From the NCBI GenBank assembly GCA_016927185.1, contig JAFGND010000010.1:1-24800 (forward strand): a stretch of DNA of 24,800 bases, written 5' to 3'. This document shows positions 7,484-15,733 of the stretch, piece by piece. The DNA is from Candidatus Coatesiibacteriota bacterium (GTDB taxonomy: Bacteria > JAFGND01). The notes under the pieces were generated by a model, which worked only from the letters and a program-made list of their open reading frames with translations, did not search any database and was not told where the DNA came from. The position numbers and the translations under genes are program-made. How positions within the stretch are numbered: the stretch's first letter is position 1; each line of letters opens with the position of its first letter.

Positions 7484-8365
7484 TTATATTCTCTGTTTTC
7501 CTGTTTCTTCAAAAAGATAATATCCAAGAAGTCTGTTATAACAGAGCAGGAGCACTTTCTTCCCCATGGATGCATTTCTCTTCGCAATTTCAAGTGCTAT
7601 TACTGTCTTGCCTGTACCAGCTGCTCCCCTGATAAGAAGTCTCTTGTTAAAATCAGTATTTATCTTTATTACATTCGCCTGTTCTATTGTAGCATTAATG
7701 AATTTTGTTTCATCATAAGCAAACATTTCCTCCAGTGAAATCCTTTCAATAATATCTTTTTCAGGGAAAAGCACGTCCCTTACCAGAAAATCAACTTCCT
7801 TTTTATTGAGGGGACTTTTCATTTGCTTACTCCCACTCCAGAAATCGTATATATTGTCTATTTTTTGCTTGATACTGTTGATACCTTTATGGTCTATTAT
7901 CATTTTTTCATCGAATGAAATTGCAGATGATTTGAATATGCCATTCGGAAAAATAACACCATATCCATAACAAAAAGGCAGCTCATCAATCCACTTGAAA
8001 TTATTTTTCTTCAATATTATGTCTTTTATGCTATACATGTTTATCTTGGCTTGATTGAAAGGATCCTTTATCTTGTTTATCTCACCTTTATGGTTTTCTG
8101 AATAAAATGCCCCCTTTTCTATGAATATTCTCCTTCCTCCCTTTATTTCCAGGAAAAGCATTCCTTTTTCCTTGTTCAATACTATTATATCAACCTCTCC
8201 ATGAGCAGGGATATTGTTTGAATCTTTCCTGTTTATATATGCAATGGAATAGAAAACCATGTAGTCATCCGGAAGGGATTTCTCCATGGTTTCCAGTACT
8301 GTTAGTTCTGATTCAGGAATGCTCTTTTTATAATAACCTACCGATCCAGGAAACATCTTTGCCAT
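7484..8365 (-). CDS. N-terminal half of frameshifted NERD nuclease/UvrD-type helicase
   Basis: The first about 130 residues form a NERD (nuclease-related) domain with D59 in G-E-V-D-I-I and E73-x-K75 in F-L-E-I-K-G-G, the PD-(D/E)xK arrangement. They are followed by a Q-motif (T-I-E-Q, Gln229) and Walker A G-A-A-G-T-G-K-T (247-254). The frame then stops at 7484, about 10 residues after N-R-L-L-G-Y-Y-L. With one base restored it would continue as the 6666-7436 frame, giving a protein of about 565 residues, normal for NERD-helicase fusions. The start is the ATG at 8365 with AAAGGA seven bases upstream, rather than the TTG at 8383. The ARPP-1 gene ends 29 bases upstream. Such enzymes are thought to process or destroy DNA. 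Confidence 0.85.
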   Translation of the reverse strand: MAKMFPGSVGYYKKSIPESELTVLETMEKSLPDDYMVFYSIAYINRKDSNNIPAHGEVDIIVLNKEKGMLFLEIKGGRRIFIEKGAFYSENHKGEINKIKDPFNQAKINMYSIKDIILKKNNFKWIDELPFCYGYGVIFPNGIFKSSAISFDEKMIIDHKGINSIKQKIDNIYDFWSGSKQMKSPLNKKEVDFLVRDVLFPEKDIIERISLEEMFAYDETKFINATIEQANVIKINTDFNKRLLIRGAAGTGKTVIALEIAKRNASMGKKVLLLCYNRLLGYYLFEETGKQRI

Positions 8366-8394
8366 TTCAATTCCTTTTTTCAAGATTTGTTCTT

Positions 8395-9294
8395 TTAAAA
8401 AAACAGGCTTGCATGAACAAATTTGTCATCAAGAATGGTTAGATATCCCTTAACCTGTTTTTTGTCAACCTCAAACAAATCAGCTCTTTCCCTCTTCACT
8501 GACTTGTCAGGCTTGACTGATTTCAGGTTTTCAAGGATTTCTTCTGGCAAGTCTTTCTCACTCTTCTTTTCCTTTTCGGCAAACAGAGCTTCCTGTGTAT
8601 ATGAATTTATGAGTTTTTCCCAGTATTTTTTAAGCATATCATTATTATTGAATGCTTCAAGAAGAACTGCCTTGTCATTTATGAATACAAGCATTCCAGC
8701 CATTTTCCTGTCTTTCTCTGGCATTTCCTTGAATGCTTTCAGGTATTCAAGACTTTCTTCCCTGTATTTCTTTGAATCAAAGCTGTCTGTAAGAGATTCA
8801 GTTGGACTTTCACAATGTAAAGCACTGTTGAGTATTGATATATTTCTCCATAATTTCGATTGCTTGAAATGGACTCCTTCATACTTATTGATAATATCAA
8901 ATCTCATTTTAGGTGAAATGGCACATTTGGTTGCGCCAAAATCCCTTGTTCTATATGACCATCTCCCTCTTTCTACGCAATAAACCTCACTATCCAGTTT
9001 GCATTCCTTTTTCCCGAGAATTATGTCATATCCTATTGTCCTGTTTTGCTTGGCTCCTGCAATTATTTCCCCTGCAAGTATAAGAATTTCTTCTTCTGTT
9101 TTCCCTTTTTCAATCACGAGATTGTTCACATTACCAGATTCACTTTCCTCTCTTATTTTTATATGCTTTTTTTCCAATGCTTCTTCAAGTCCTTCAAGGA
9201 ATATTTCATCTTCCTTCCCAACATAAACTGGATATACTTTCATATTCTTGTATTCCCTTGCATTACCTATTTTTATACCTGACAAAACTTCCAT
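8395..9294 (-). CDS. ARPP-1 family protein
   Basis: The first about 160 residues match the ARPP-1 domain as I know it: V-Y-P-V-Y near residues 20-25, L-A-G-E-I-I-A-G-A-K-Q-N-R (73-85) and V-Y-C-V-E-R-G-R-W (104-112). The family name stands for a domain associated with ADP-ribosylglycohydrolase and rhodanese-phosphatase proteins, and its biochemical activity is not settled. The C-terminal part (about 165-299) is charged, predicted helical, and not recognised. There is no signal peptide or membrane segment. AAGGAGG lies seven bases before the ATG at 9294, so the start is firm. It sits 29 bases upstream of the NERD helicase, which suggests co-transcription. A role in ADP-ribose or nucleic-acid conflict biology is inference only. 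Confidence 0.78.
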   Translation of the reverse strand: MEVLSGIKIGNAREYKNMKVYPVYVGKEDEIFLEGLEEALEKKHIKIREESESGNVNNLVIEKGKTEEEILILAGEIIAGAKQNRTIGYDIILGKKECKLDSEVYCVERGRWSYRTRDFGATKCAISPKMRFDIINKYEGVHFKQSKLWRNISILNSALHCESPTESLTDSFDSKKYREESLEYLKAFKEMPEKDRKMAGMLVFINDKAVLLEAFNNNDMLKKYWEKLINSYTQEALFAEKEKKSEKDLPEEILENLKSVKPDKSVKRERADLFEVDKKQVKGYLTILDDKFVHASLFF

Positions 9295-9423
9295 CTTTTC
9301 CTCCTTGTTTTATTAATTCCTCTAATGTTTTTATATTTTCATCATCTTTAGCTATTACTAAGCTAATGTCACTATAACCATTATAAATCTTCTTGCAATA
9401 GATATAACAGTAACATGTTAAAT
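9295..9423 (-). other. Open frame between two genes, possible remnant
   Basis: On the minus strand one frame stays open across this entire gap and into the first bases of the ARPP-1 gene, where it ends. It would read I-Y-N-G-Y-S-D-I-S-L-V-I-A-K-D-D-E-N-I-K-T-L-E-E-L, which looks like real protein. It has no start codon with an RBS and overlaps the ARPP-1 Shine-Dalgarno. It may be the 3' remnant of a decayed gene or a shifted continuation of the 9418-9795 gene. Confidence 0.3.
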
Positions 9424-9795
9424 CTCAATAGGTTTAATTTTGCCTGCTTTTACTAGTTGATCGTAATAATGCAGCCAATCTTGATCCTTACTTTCTAGAA
9501 AGATCTCTCTTGACATAGCTGAGCTATTGACAGTCTCAATAAAATACTTCTCAAGATTATCCTGGAAATATTCTTGAAATTTATTTTCAGGAATTTCCAT
9601 CTCTTTAAAAGTGAAATCCCACAAAGCTGTCTTCTGCATATTAGCCTTCATTAATAATACCCCGCCATTACTTAATGTCCTTAAAAGCCCAGCTGATGTT
9701 TCTTCTAATATCCTTATATATTTTTTTGCTTTTTCAATATCATCAACATCATTTTTGTAGGAATCTATAATTTTCTTAAATCTTTCTTTATCCAT
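9418..9795 (-). CDS. Small cytoplasmic protein, unrecognised
   Basis: The 125-residue product is mostly helical and charged, begins M-D-K-E-R-F-K-K-I-I and ends G-K-I-K-P-I-E-I. It has no signal peptide, membrane segment or known motif. The start is set by AAAGGAG seven bases before the ATG at 9795; the longer frame from 9831 would place that RBS inside the coding region. A good promoter lies upstream (9859-9886). Base composition appears more AT-rich than that of the flanking ARPP-1 and cyclase genes, which may reflect transfer. Its position before ARPP-1 and the NERD helicase, all on the minus strand, makes a shared accessory module possible. No function is proposed. Confidence 0.65.
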   Translation of the reverse strand: MDKERFKKIIDSYKNDVDDIEKAKKYIRILEETSAGLLRTLSNGGVLLMKANMQKTALWDFTFKEMEIPENKFQEYFQDNLEKYFIETVNSSAMSREIFLESKDQDWLHYYDQLVKAGKIKPIEI

Positions 9796-9858
9796 TTCTT
9801 TCTCCTTTAATAATAATAGCGCATAAATCATGCCATTTTTGAAATCTCTGTTATCATT

Positions 9859-9886
9859 ATGATATTCATATGATTATGCATGTCAA
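9859..9886 (-). promoter_or_regulatory. Sigma-70-type promoter for the 9418-9795 gene
   Basis: On the minus strand a perfect TTGACA (9881-9886) and TATCAT (9859-9864) are separated by 16 bases. Transcription would start near 9852 and leave a leader of about 57 bases. It may also drive the ARPP-1 and helicase genes. Confidence 0.55.
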
Positions 9887-9939
9887 TTTATGCTAAGATA
9901 AAATGTAGATAAATAATTTTTGGCTAGAGAGAAGATAAG

Positions 9940-10254
9940 TTAATAATGGATCTTCTTAACAAGCAGGATTTCATAACCTCCAAGTCTTATCTTTTGCCCT
10001 GGATAACCTTCACTCCATTCAAGTTTTGACTTCAGGATGGAGTATTCCTCTCCAATAATGAAAACTGGATGTATAGATTCTGTTTCTTCATCATTCCAGA
10101 CAAAATATGCCTTAGTCTTTAATCTGAAAACCGTGAACAAACCGGTATCTTCAATAATAGCACATACATATTCAAATTGCAGGTCATCTTTTTCCCTGCC
10201 TTTTGACACAGAGAAAATCCTGCTGTAATGTATGTTTCCTTTTTTCAGTTTCAT
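9940..10254 (-). CDS. Small protein, unrecognised
   Basis: The 104-residue product begins M-K-L-K-K-G-N-I-H-Y and ends G-Y-E-I-L-L-V-K-K-I-H-Y. Alternating hydrophobic and charged stretches suggest a beta-rich fold. No signal peptide, membrane segment, metal site or known motif is visible. The only ATG is at 10254 and has no clear Shine-Dalgarno, so the start is moderately certain. It is divergent from the large cyclase gene across a 152-base gap and precedes the accessory minus-strand genes. No function is proposed. Confidence 0.6.
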   Translation of the reverse strand: MKLKKGNIHYSRIFSVSKGREKDDLQFEYVCAIIEDTGLFTVFRLKTKAYFVWNDEETESIHPVFIIGEEYSILKSKLEWSEGYPGQKIRLGGYEILLVKKIHY

Positions 10255-10406
10255 TAAAGTAGCTAAAGGCTAATTTAAACTATTTAGTCAAGTCGAAAAA
10301 TAGATGGATAAAACTTGTCATTTGCCTGTTTGTTGAAACAAAATCAGTTTTTGCTTGCAATTAATACTGCAATTTCGGGTTTTAATAAAAATTTAAAAGG
10401 AAGTTC

Positions 10407-13400
10407 ATGCATCCTTATATACCAGTATTTATTCACGACAAGTTAAGGCAAAATGAAATATCAGGAGAATTCAATGCTTTTGTAATGTTTTGCGATATTT
10501 CCGGGTTTACTCCCCTTACAGAGACTTTGCTGAAATATGGAAAACCTGGAAGCGAGATATTAATTAGAATCCTCAGCAAGATATTCAATCCGATGGTTGA
10601 TACCATATATTCAAACAGGGGATTCATTGCAACATTCGGTGGTGATGCCTTTTATGCAATTTTCATACATGATGATATTTCGATATCCAGAAAAGAGGCA
10701 TTCGCTTTTTCAATGAATTCAGCAAATGAAATCCTGCATTTTTTTGAAAGAGAAGGTATTATAGAAACAGATATGGGAAGTTATAAATTATCTGTAAAAA
10801 TGGGAATTGCAGAAGGACTTGTTAAATGGGGTATTCTGGGAAATGAGAATGGAAGAGGTTATTATTTCAGGGGTAATGCAATAGATGAAGCGGCAGAAAT
10901 GGAACATAAGACTTCCAAAGGGAATTATACCCTGTCTGAAAAGCTTAAAAGAGATTTTACAGACACTTTCCAGCCTGACGAAATTGCTTCAATAAGCAGT
11001 ACAGATATTCCTGATGATGTGCTGAAGGAATTCTTTCCAGACGAGTTTGTAATCTGGGAAAAGGGAGAATTCAGGCAAATTGTGTCCATTTTTATTCCTC
11101 TTGAGGGAGACTTCAATCATGACCTTATAGACAGGATATTCAGGTTGACTTTTGCAGAGGTTGCCTTGTTTGACGGCTTCCTTTCAAGACTCAGCTTCGG
11201 AGACAAGGGAGCAATGATGCTCATTTTCTTTGGTTTCCCGACAAGTCATGAGGATGACATAAAAAGAGCTCTCTCTTTTGCTGATGAATGGAGAAAAAAG
11301 CTTGTTGATGAACACATAGCTGTTTTCTACAGGATGGGAATTACATATGGTCTTGCATATGCAGGAGTATCAGGTGGAGAAAGAAGGAGTGAGCTGACCT
11401 GTCTTGGTGATGTTGTCAATTTTGCAGCAAGGCTGGCATTTGCCGGAGAAAAAAATGAGATCTACTGCAGTGATATGATTGCAGAAAAAGCCAGCTCTTT
11501 TGCTCAGGTACCGCTCTCCTTTGCAAGGAAATTCAAGGGAAAAAGTGATATATTACCTGTTTACAGATTCATTAAACTCAAGAAAGTCGATCAGCAAAGA
11601 TTTTTCAAATCTCCGATGATAGGAAGGGAAAAGGAACTGAAACAGGTAAAAGAGATAATTCAGGATACCATTATCAACAAGCAATTTGGAGGCATAATCT
11701 ATATTAATGGGGAATCTGGTATTGGTAAGAGCAGACTGGTGCATGAGATAAAAAACTGGGCAGAAAATGAGCTTAAGATAAACTGGCTTCACATACCTTG
11801 TGATGGAGTAGTAGAAAGACCCTGGAATGGCATCAAGCAATGGCTTAAGAGTTTCTTTGAAATTGGGGATGAGATAAAAAAAGAGGATGTTGGGAAATTC
11901 ATGTCAAAAATCAATGAAATCTGCGAAGACAGGGAAATAGATGACATGATAAGGAGGGAGATATCAAGGACAAGCTCTTTGATTGCAGCAGAGATTGGCA
12001 TTCATATGGAGAATTCCCTGTATGAAAAGCTGGACTCAAGGCTGAGGTTAGAAAATTTCATAATAGGATTGAAGGAGCTTATAAAAGCTCTTTCAATAAA
12101 GAATCCAACTATTATTGAAATAGAGGATGGTCAGTGGATAGACAGTTCTACAGAAGAATTCCTGCTTCCATTGACAAGAAATGTCAATGATTTTCCTTTC
12201 CTTGTTTTAATAACAAGCAGATACATGGAAGATGGCGAACCTGTGAATTTCAGGATTTCGCGTGGTTGCAGTATTGAAGAGATAGATTTAAAGCCACTTA
12301 GTGAAGGTTGTGAAAATGCATTCGCAGTAAACATCCTTGGAAAAGGACAGCTTTCACAGGAAATACTTGATCTGCTAAAGAAAACTGCATATGGTAATCC
12401 ATTCTATATAGAGCAGCTTCTGAGACATCTTCAGGATACAGGTGCAGTTGAGCTGAGAAACGGGAAATGGGAGATAACAAGCAACAAGATTGAGCTGCCA
12501 TCAAGCATAGATCAGGTTATAATAGCAAGGATTGATTCTCTTGGCATACAAACAAAGGAGATTCTCCAGCATGCAAGTATAATTGGGCAGAGATTTGCTA
12601 TAAAGCTGCTTTCAGAGATGCTCAAAGATTATCCTGTTTATGAATATCTGTCTTCTGCACACAAGAAAGCCCAGCTTGTATATCCTGAAGACATGAATGA
12701 GGAGTTCCATAACCTGATTTACCTGTTCTCTCATGCATTGATAAGAAATGTAGTCTATGACATGCAGCTCGCTGAAACAAAACAGAAACTTCATAAGAAT
12801 GTAATGCATCTAATAGAGGAAATGTTCAAGGATAATCTTGTGGAATGGTATGAAGATTTATATAATCATGCCAGAATGAGTGAAGATGAAGAAAAACTGA
12901 AGTATTATCTTGAAAAATCAGGTGATTTACATAGATATAATTACAGACATAAGGAAGCAATTGAAAGATATCAGGAATTGCTGAACCTTGACATTACCCT
13001 TGAAACAAAAATAGATATTTTGCTGAAACTGTCTAGTATTTATTCATCAATTGGTCCATATTCAAAAGGAGTTGAGTATTGCAGAACTGCACTTGAATAT
13101 TTTGGAGATAGTGATAACAAGAAGCTTCTTGCTAACATATATCATTACTATGCAAGAATACTAAGCCTGTCCGGGAATAATGACATGGCTCTTGATTATA
13201 TAAAACAAGCATGCGAAATATTTCTAGAGTATAATGAAGAGGGAAGTTATGCTGATTCATTATCATTTCTTGGTGGAATACTTATAAACAAGAGTGAATT
13301 TTCATCGGCCAGGAATAAGTTTATGAAAGCCTTTGATATTTATGAGAAGAAGAATTTCCAGAAGGGCAAGGTAAATTGCACAGATAGCATCATATCAACT

Positions 13401-14540
13401 TATGTTCTTACAGGCAGAATTGATGATGCCTTGAAATACTGGGAAAAAAGGAAGGATATAATTGAAACAGGTTATGATCTTAGTACAGAAGTAAGGATAA
13501 AGAATAATCTCGGAAGGATTTTTGCAGATTCGGATTTGGAAAAAGCCGAGGAATATTTCAGAGATGCTATGAGAATTTCCGAAGAAATGGGTGACAGGAC
13601 TCTTGAATCAATGACAATAAATAACCTGGCAATAATCAGCCAGAAAAGAGGTGATTTCAGAACTGCCATAGAAATTTTCAATAAAAGTGCGGAAATAAGC
13701 AAGGAAGTCGGTAATATAAGACTCATGGGAAGAGCATTTTATAATATAGGTACATGTCATGAACAACTTTTCGAGTATGACAAGGCAATAGATTGTCACA
13801 ATAAATACATAGAAATGAGCAGGATTTTCAGCTCAAAAAGTGCAGAAGGGGCATCTGTATATGCACTTGGAAATATATACAGGAATATGGGAAAATATGA
13901 TACTGCAAGAGATTGCTTCAAAAATCTTCATGAATTAAGTGTTGAAATAAAGGAACCGATAGACATATTACTTTCATTGATTGTACTTGTTGACATTCTT
14001 TTCCTGCTCAATGATTTCGATGGAGTTGAAAAATACTATCAAATAGCTTTATCACAGGATTTTGAAAAAACTGAATTGGGGAATGATTTTAAAATCCTGG
14101 ATTTGAAATACAATATTTATAAGGGAAATCTTGTAAATGCTGGAAAACTTGTAAAACTACTGACTGATACTTCCTGTTGTTTTAATGAAGACATGAAGGG
14201 TGATGTTTATTTGTTTTCAGGAAAGTATTATGAGCTTATCTCCGATTTCATAACGAGTTATGATTTCTACAGAAAGGCTATTGATGAATTAAAGGAAAGC
14301 AATTTGCTTGTTGATTATGCAGATACTTTGATTGAGCTGTCAAGAATGCTGATGAATTTCAGACATGAATTTTCTTGTGGAGATAAACTAAAGGAATGCA
14401 AGGATTTAGAGGAATTCTATAAAAGCCATGATAAAAGCGAAATAATGAAATTGTTGAATGAAGCCAGGGATTTCAATGAGAAATGCATGAGATATCACCG
14501 CATTTCGGAAATAAATGATCTGATAAGGCAAATTGAATAA
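10407..14540 (+). CDS. Soluble-adenylyl-cyclase-like protein: two cyclase domains, NTPase, TPR
   Basis: This 1377-residue protein makes a cyclic nucleotide, most probably cAMP. Cyclase domain 1 (about 22-180) keeps both metal-binding aspartates, D30 in F-C-D-I-S-G-F-T and D80 in G-G-D. Domain 2 (about 222-370) has lost them (S-I-F-I-P-L-E-G) but carries K267 in G-D-K-G, T331, N338 and R342 in T-C-L-G-D-V-V-N-F-A-A-R. The domains are complementary, giving one active site, as in mammalian soluble adenylyl cyclase (ADCY10). A STAND-like NTPase follows with Walker A G-E-S-G-I-G-K-S (435-442) and Walker B-like I-I-E-I-E-D-G-Q-W near 567-575, then TPR repeats from about 835 to 1300. It has no membrane segment. 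The RBS is AAAAGGA before the ATG at 10407. It is transcribed toward dinB with a 19-base gap. Confidence 0.9.
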   Translation: MHPYIPVFIHDKLRQNEISGEFNAFVMFCDISGFTPLTETLLKYGKPGSEILIRILSKIFNPMVDTIYSNRGFIATFGGDAFYAIFIHDDISISRKEAFAFSMNSANEILHFFEREGIIETDMGSYKLSVKMGIAEGLVKWGILGNENGRGYYFRGNAIDEAAEMEHKTSKGNYTLSEKLKRDFTDTFQPDEIASISSTDIPDDVLKEFFPDEFVIWEKGEFRQIVSIFIPLEGDFNHDLIDRIFRLTFAEVALFDGFLSRLSFGDKGAMMLIFFGFPTSHEDDIKRALSFADEWRKKLVDEHIAVFYRMGITYGLAYAGVSGGERRSELTCLGDVVNFAARLAFAGEKNEIYCSDMIAEKASSFAQVPLSFARKFKGKSDILPVYRFIKLKKVDQQRFFKSPMIGREKELKQVKEIIQDTIINKQFGGIIYINGESGIGKSRLVHEIKNWAENELKINWLHIPCDGVVERPWNGIKQWLKSFFEIGDEIKKEDVGKFMSKINEICEDREIDDMIRREISRTSSLIAAEIGIHMENSLYEKLDSRLRLENFIIGLKELIKALSIKNPTIIEIEDGQWIDSSTEEFLLPLTRNVNDFPFLVLITSRYMEDGEPVNFRISRGCSIEEIDLKPLSEGCENAFAVNILGKGQLSQEILDLLKKTAYGNPFYIEQLLRHLQDTGAVELRNGKWEITSNKIELPSSIDQVIIARIDSLGIQTKEILQHASIIGQRFAIKLLSEMLKDYPVYEYLSSAHKKAQLVYPEDMNEEFHNLIYLFSHALIRNVVYDMQLAETKQKLHKNVMHLIEEMFKDNLVEWYEDLYNHARMSEDEEKLKYYLEKSGDLHRYNYRHKEAIERYQELLNLDITLETKIDILLKLSSIYSSIGPYSKGVEYCRTALEYFGDSDNKKLLANIYHYYARILSLSGNNDMALDYIKQACEIFLEYNEEGSYADSLSFLGGILINKSEFSSARNKFMKAFDIYEKKNFQKGKVNCTDSIISTYVLTGRIDDALKYWEKRKDIIETGYDLSTEVRIKNNLGRIFADSDLEKAEEYFRDAMRISEEMGDRTLESMTINNLAIISQKRGDFRTAIEIFNKSAEISKEVGNIRLMGRAFYNIGTCHEQLFEYDKAIDCHNKYIEMSRIFSSKSAEGASVYALGNIYRNMGKYDTARDCFKNLHELSVEIKEPIDILLSLIVLVDILFLLNDFDGVEKYYQIALSQDFEKTELGNDFKILDLKYNIYKGNLVNAGKLVKLLTDTSCCFNEDMKGDVYLFSGKYYELISDFITSYDFYRKAIDELKESNLLVDYADTLIELSRMLMNFRHEFSCGDKLKECKDLEEFYKSHDKSEIMKLLNEARDFNEKCMRYHRISEINDLIRQIE

Positions 14541-14559
14541 TTGCAAGGATTTATGTCTT

Positions 14560-15729
14560 TCATACAAGTGCATTTGCTCTCAATATGGAGTTCTGGCCAA
14601 AGCGTCTTCTTACCCTTGTCACTATATCAGTAACAGCAAGATCCTGCCTTGCCTGTCTGGAGAGTGGAAGCTCCATCTGATAAGCACCATAATTGAAGCC
14701 TGAAATACCTATTCCTATAAGGCGAACCTTTGTTGCAGGGTTGTCATTTATCCAGCCATCCAGAATAGATGCTGAGCGAAGAAAGAGAAGTGCTTCCCCC
14801 CTGTCATGACCATCATAAGTCCTTGCAATTGAAACAGTTTTAAATGAAGAATCCCTTACGACAAGATAGATGGTTCTGTATGATGCTCCATGAACCCACA
14901 TTCTCTGGGCAACCTTGCTTACGAGATATGAGAGAACAGCTCTTAAGCGCCCCCTGTCCTTGATATCCTGATCCAGTGTGGTTGAATGAGATATGCTTTT
15001 GGGGGGCGGCTGCAAGCCATCATGAACAACCTCACTCGGATCATTTCCAAGAGCTATCTGTTTCATCCAGTAGCCATTTTTTCCAAATCTTCTTATTAGA
15101 TCAGTCACTGGCGCATTTGCAAGATCCCCTATAGTGTTGATATTCATTATTTTAAGAGCTACTTCAGTGCTCTGTCCGATACCCACAAGCTCTTTCACAG
15201 GGAGAGTCCAGTAATGCCTGTCAAGTTCGTTTTTTGGGATGACAAACAAGCCATCAGGTTTTCCAAGTGAAGTGGCAACCTTTGCAACTATTTTTGCCTG
15301 GCTTATGCCAACAGTGCACGGAAGTTTAAGTTCCTGCCTGATTGTCTTTTTTATCTTGTATCCCAGGGACTTAGCTTCTTCCAGATCTTTGCATATGCCT
15401 TTCAGATCAAGGAATGCCTCATCAATTGAATATGCCTCAACCCTGTCCGAGAAACGTTTAAGTATATTCATGATTTGCATGGAGTAATAGAGATATTTGC
15501 GATGATCCCCCTCTACAAGTATGATTGATGGGCATGCCTTTCTTGCAAGATATATTGGCATTCCTGTCTTGACGCCCCTTGCCCTTGCAGCATAACTTGA
15601 TGTTGTTATTATTGAGCGCCCCTCTATTGCCCCACAGACAGCTATTGGCTTTCCAAGCAGGCTGGGATTTATGACCTGCTCTACTGATGCAAAAAATGCG
15701 TCCATATCAACATGAAGTATAATATTCAT
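14560..15729 (-). CDS. dinB: Y-family DNA polymerase IV
   Basis: Pol IV copies damaged DNA with low fidelity. The 389-residue product has the first catalytic block H-V-D8-M-D10-A-F-F, the second S-I-D103-E104-A-F-L-D, a helix-hairpin-helix region with L-V-G-I-G-Q-S, a little-finger domain, and a likely sliding-clamp-binding peptide Q-M-E-L-P-L near residue 351. The start chosen is the ATG at 15729, where homology to DinB begins. The frame can be extended to 15846 but the extra 39 residues overlap the upstream gene and look noncoding. The upstream small gene stops four bases before this ATG and no good RBS is seen, so translation is probably coupled. The assigned subfamily could instead be a DinB/ImuB-like relative. 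Confidence 0.94.
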   Translation of the reverse strand: MNIILHVDMDAFFASVEQVINPSLLGKPIAVCGAIEGRSIITTSSYAARARGVKTGMPIYLARKACPSIILVEGDHRKYLYYSMQIMNILKRFSDRVEAYSIDEAFLDLKGICKDLEEAKSLGYKIKKTIRQELKLPCTVGISQAKIVAKVATSLGKPDGLFVIPKNELDRHYWTLPVKELVGIGQSTEVALKIMNINTIGDLANAPVTDLIRRFGKNGYWMKQIALGNDPSEVVHDGLQPPPKSISHSTTLDQDIKDRGRLRAVLSYLVSKVAQRMWVHGASYRTIYLVVRDSSFKTVSIARTYDGHDRGEALLFLRSASILDGWINDNPATKVRLIGIGISGFNYGAYQMELPLSRQARQDLAVTDIVTRVRRRFGQNSILRANALV

Positions 15730-15733
15730 ATTT

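Noticed and set aside
7484-7500. Programmed -1 frameshift in the NERD-helicase gene
   Set aside because: There is no canonical X-XXY-YYZ heptamer in frame; only a single-tRNA slip on A-AAA is possible and no downstream pseudoknot is apparent. Mutation or sequence error is more likely.
8423-8983. 186-codon plus-strand frame opposite the ARPP-1 gene
   Set aside because: It is Ser/Leu/Phe-rich with no RBS and lies wholly within a gene with strong family motifs and a good RBS; it is a shadow frame.
9796-9831. Longer start of the 125-residue gene at 9831
   Set aside because: The AAAGGAG of the ATG at 9795 would lie inside the extra part, and the extension has no RBS of its own.
14541-14559. Intrinsic terminator between the cyclase and dinB genes
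   Set aside because: No stable stem with a T run is seen in or around the 19-base gap.
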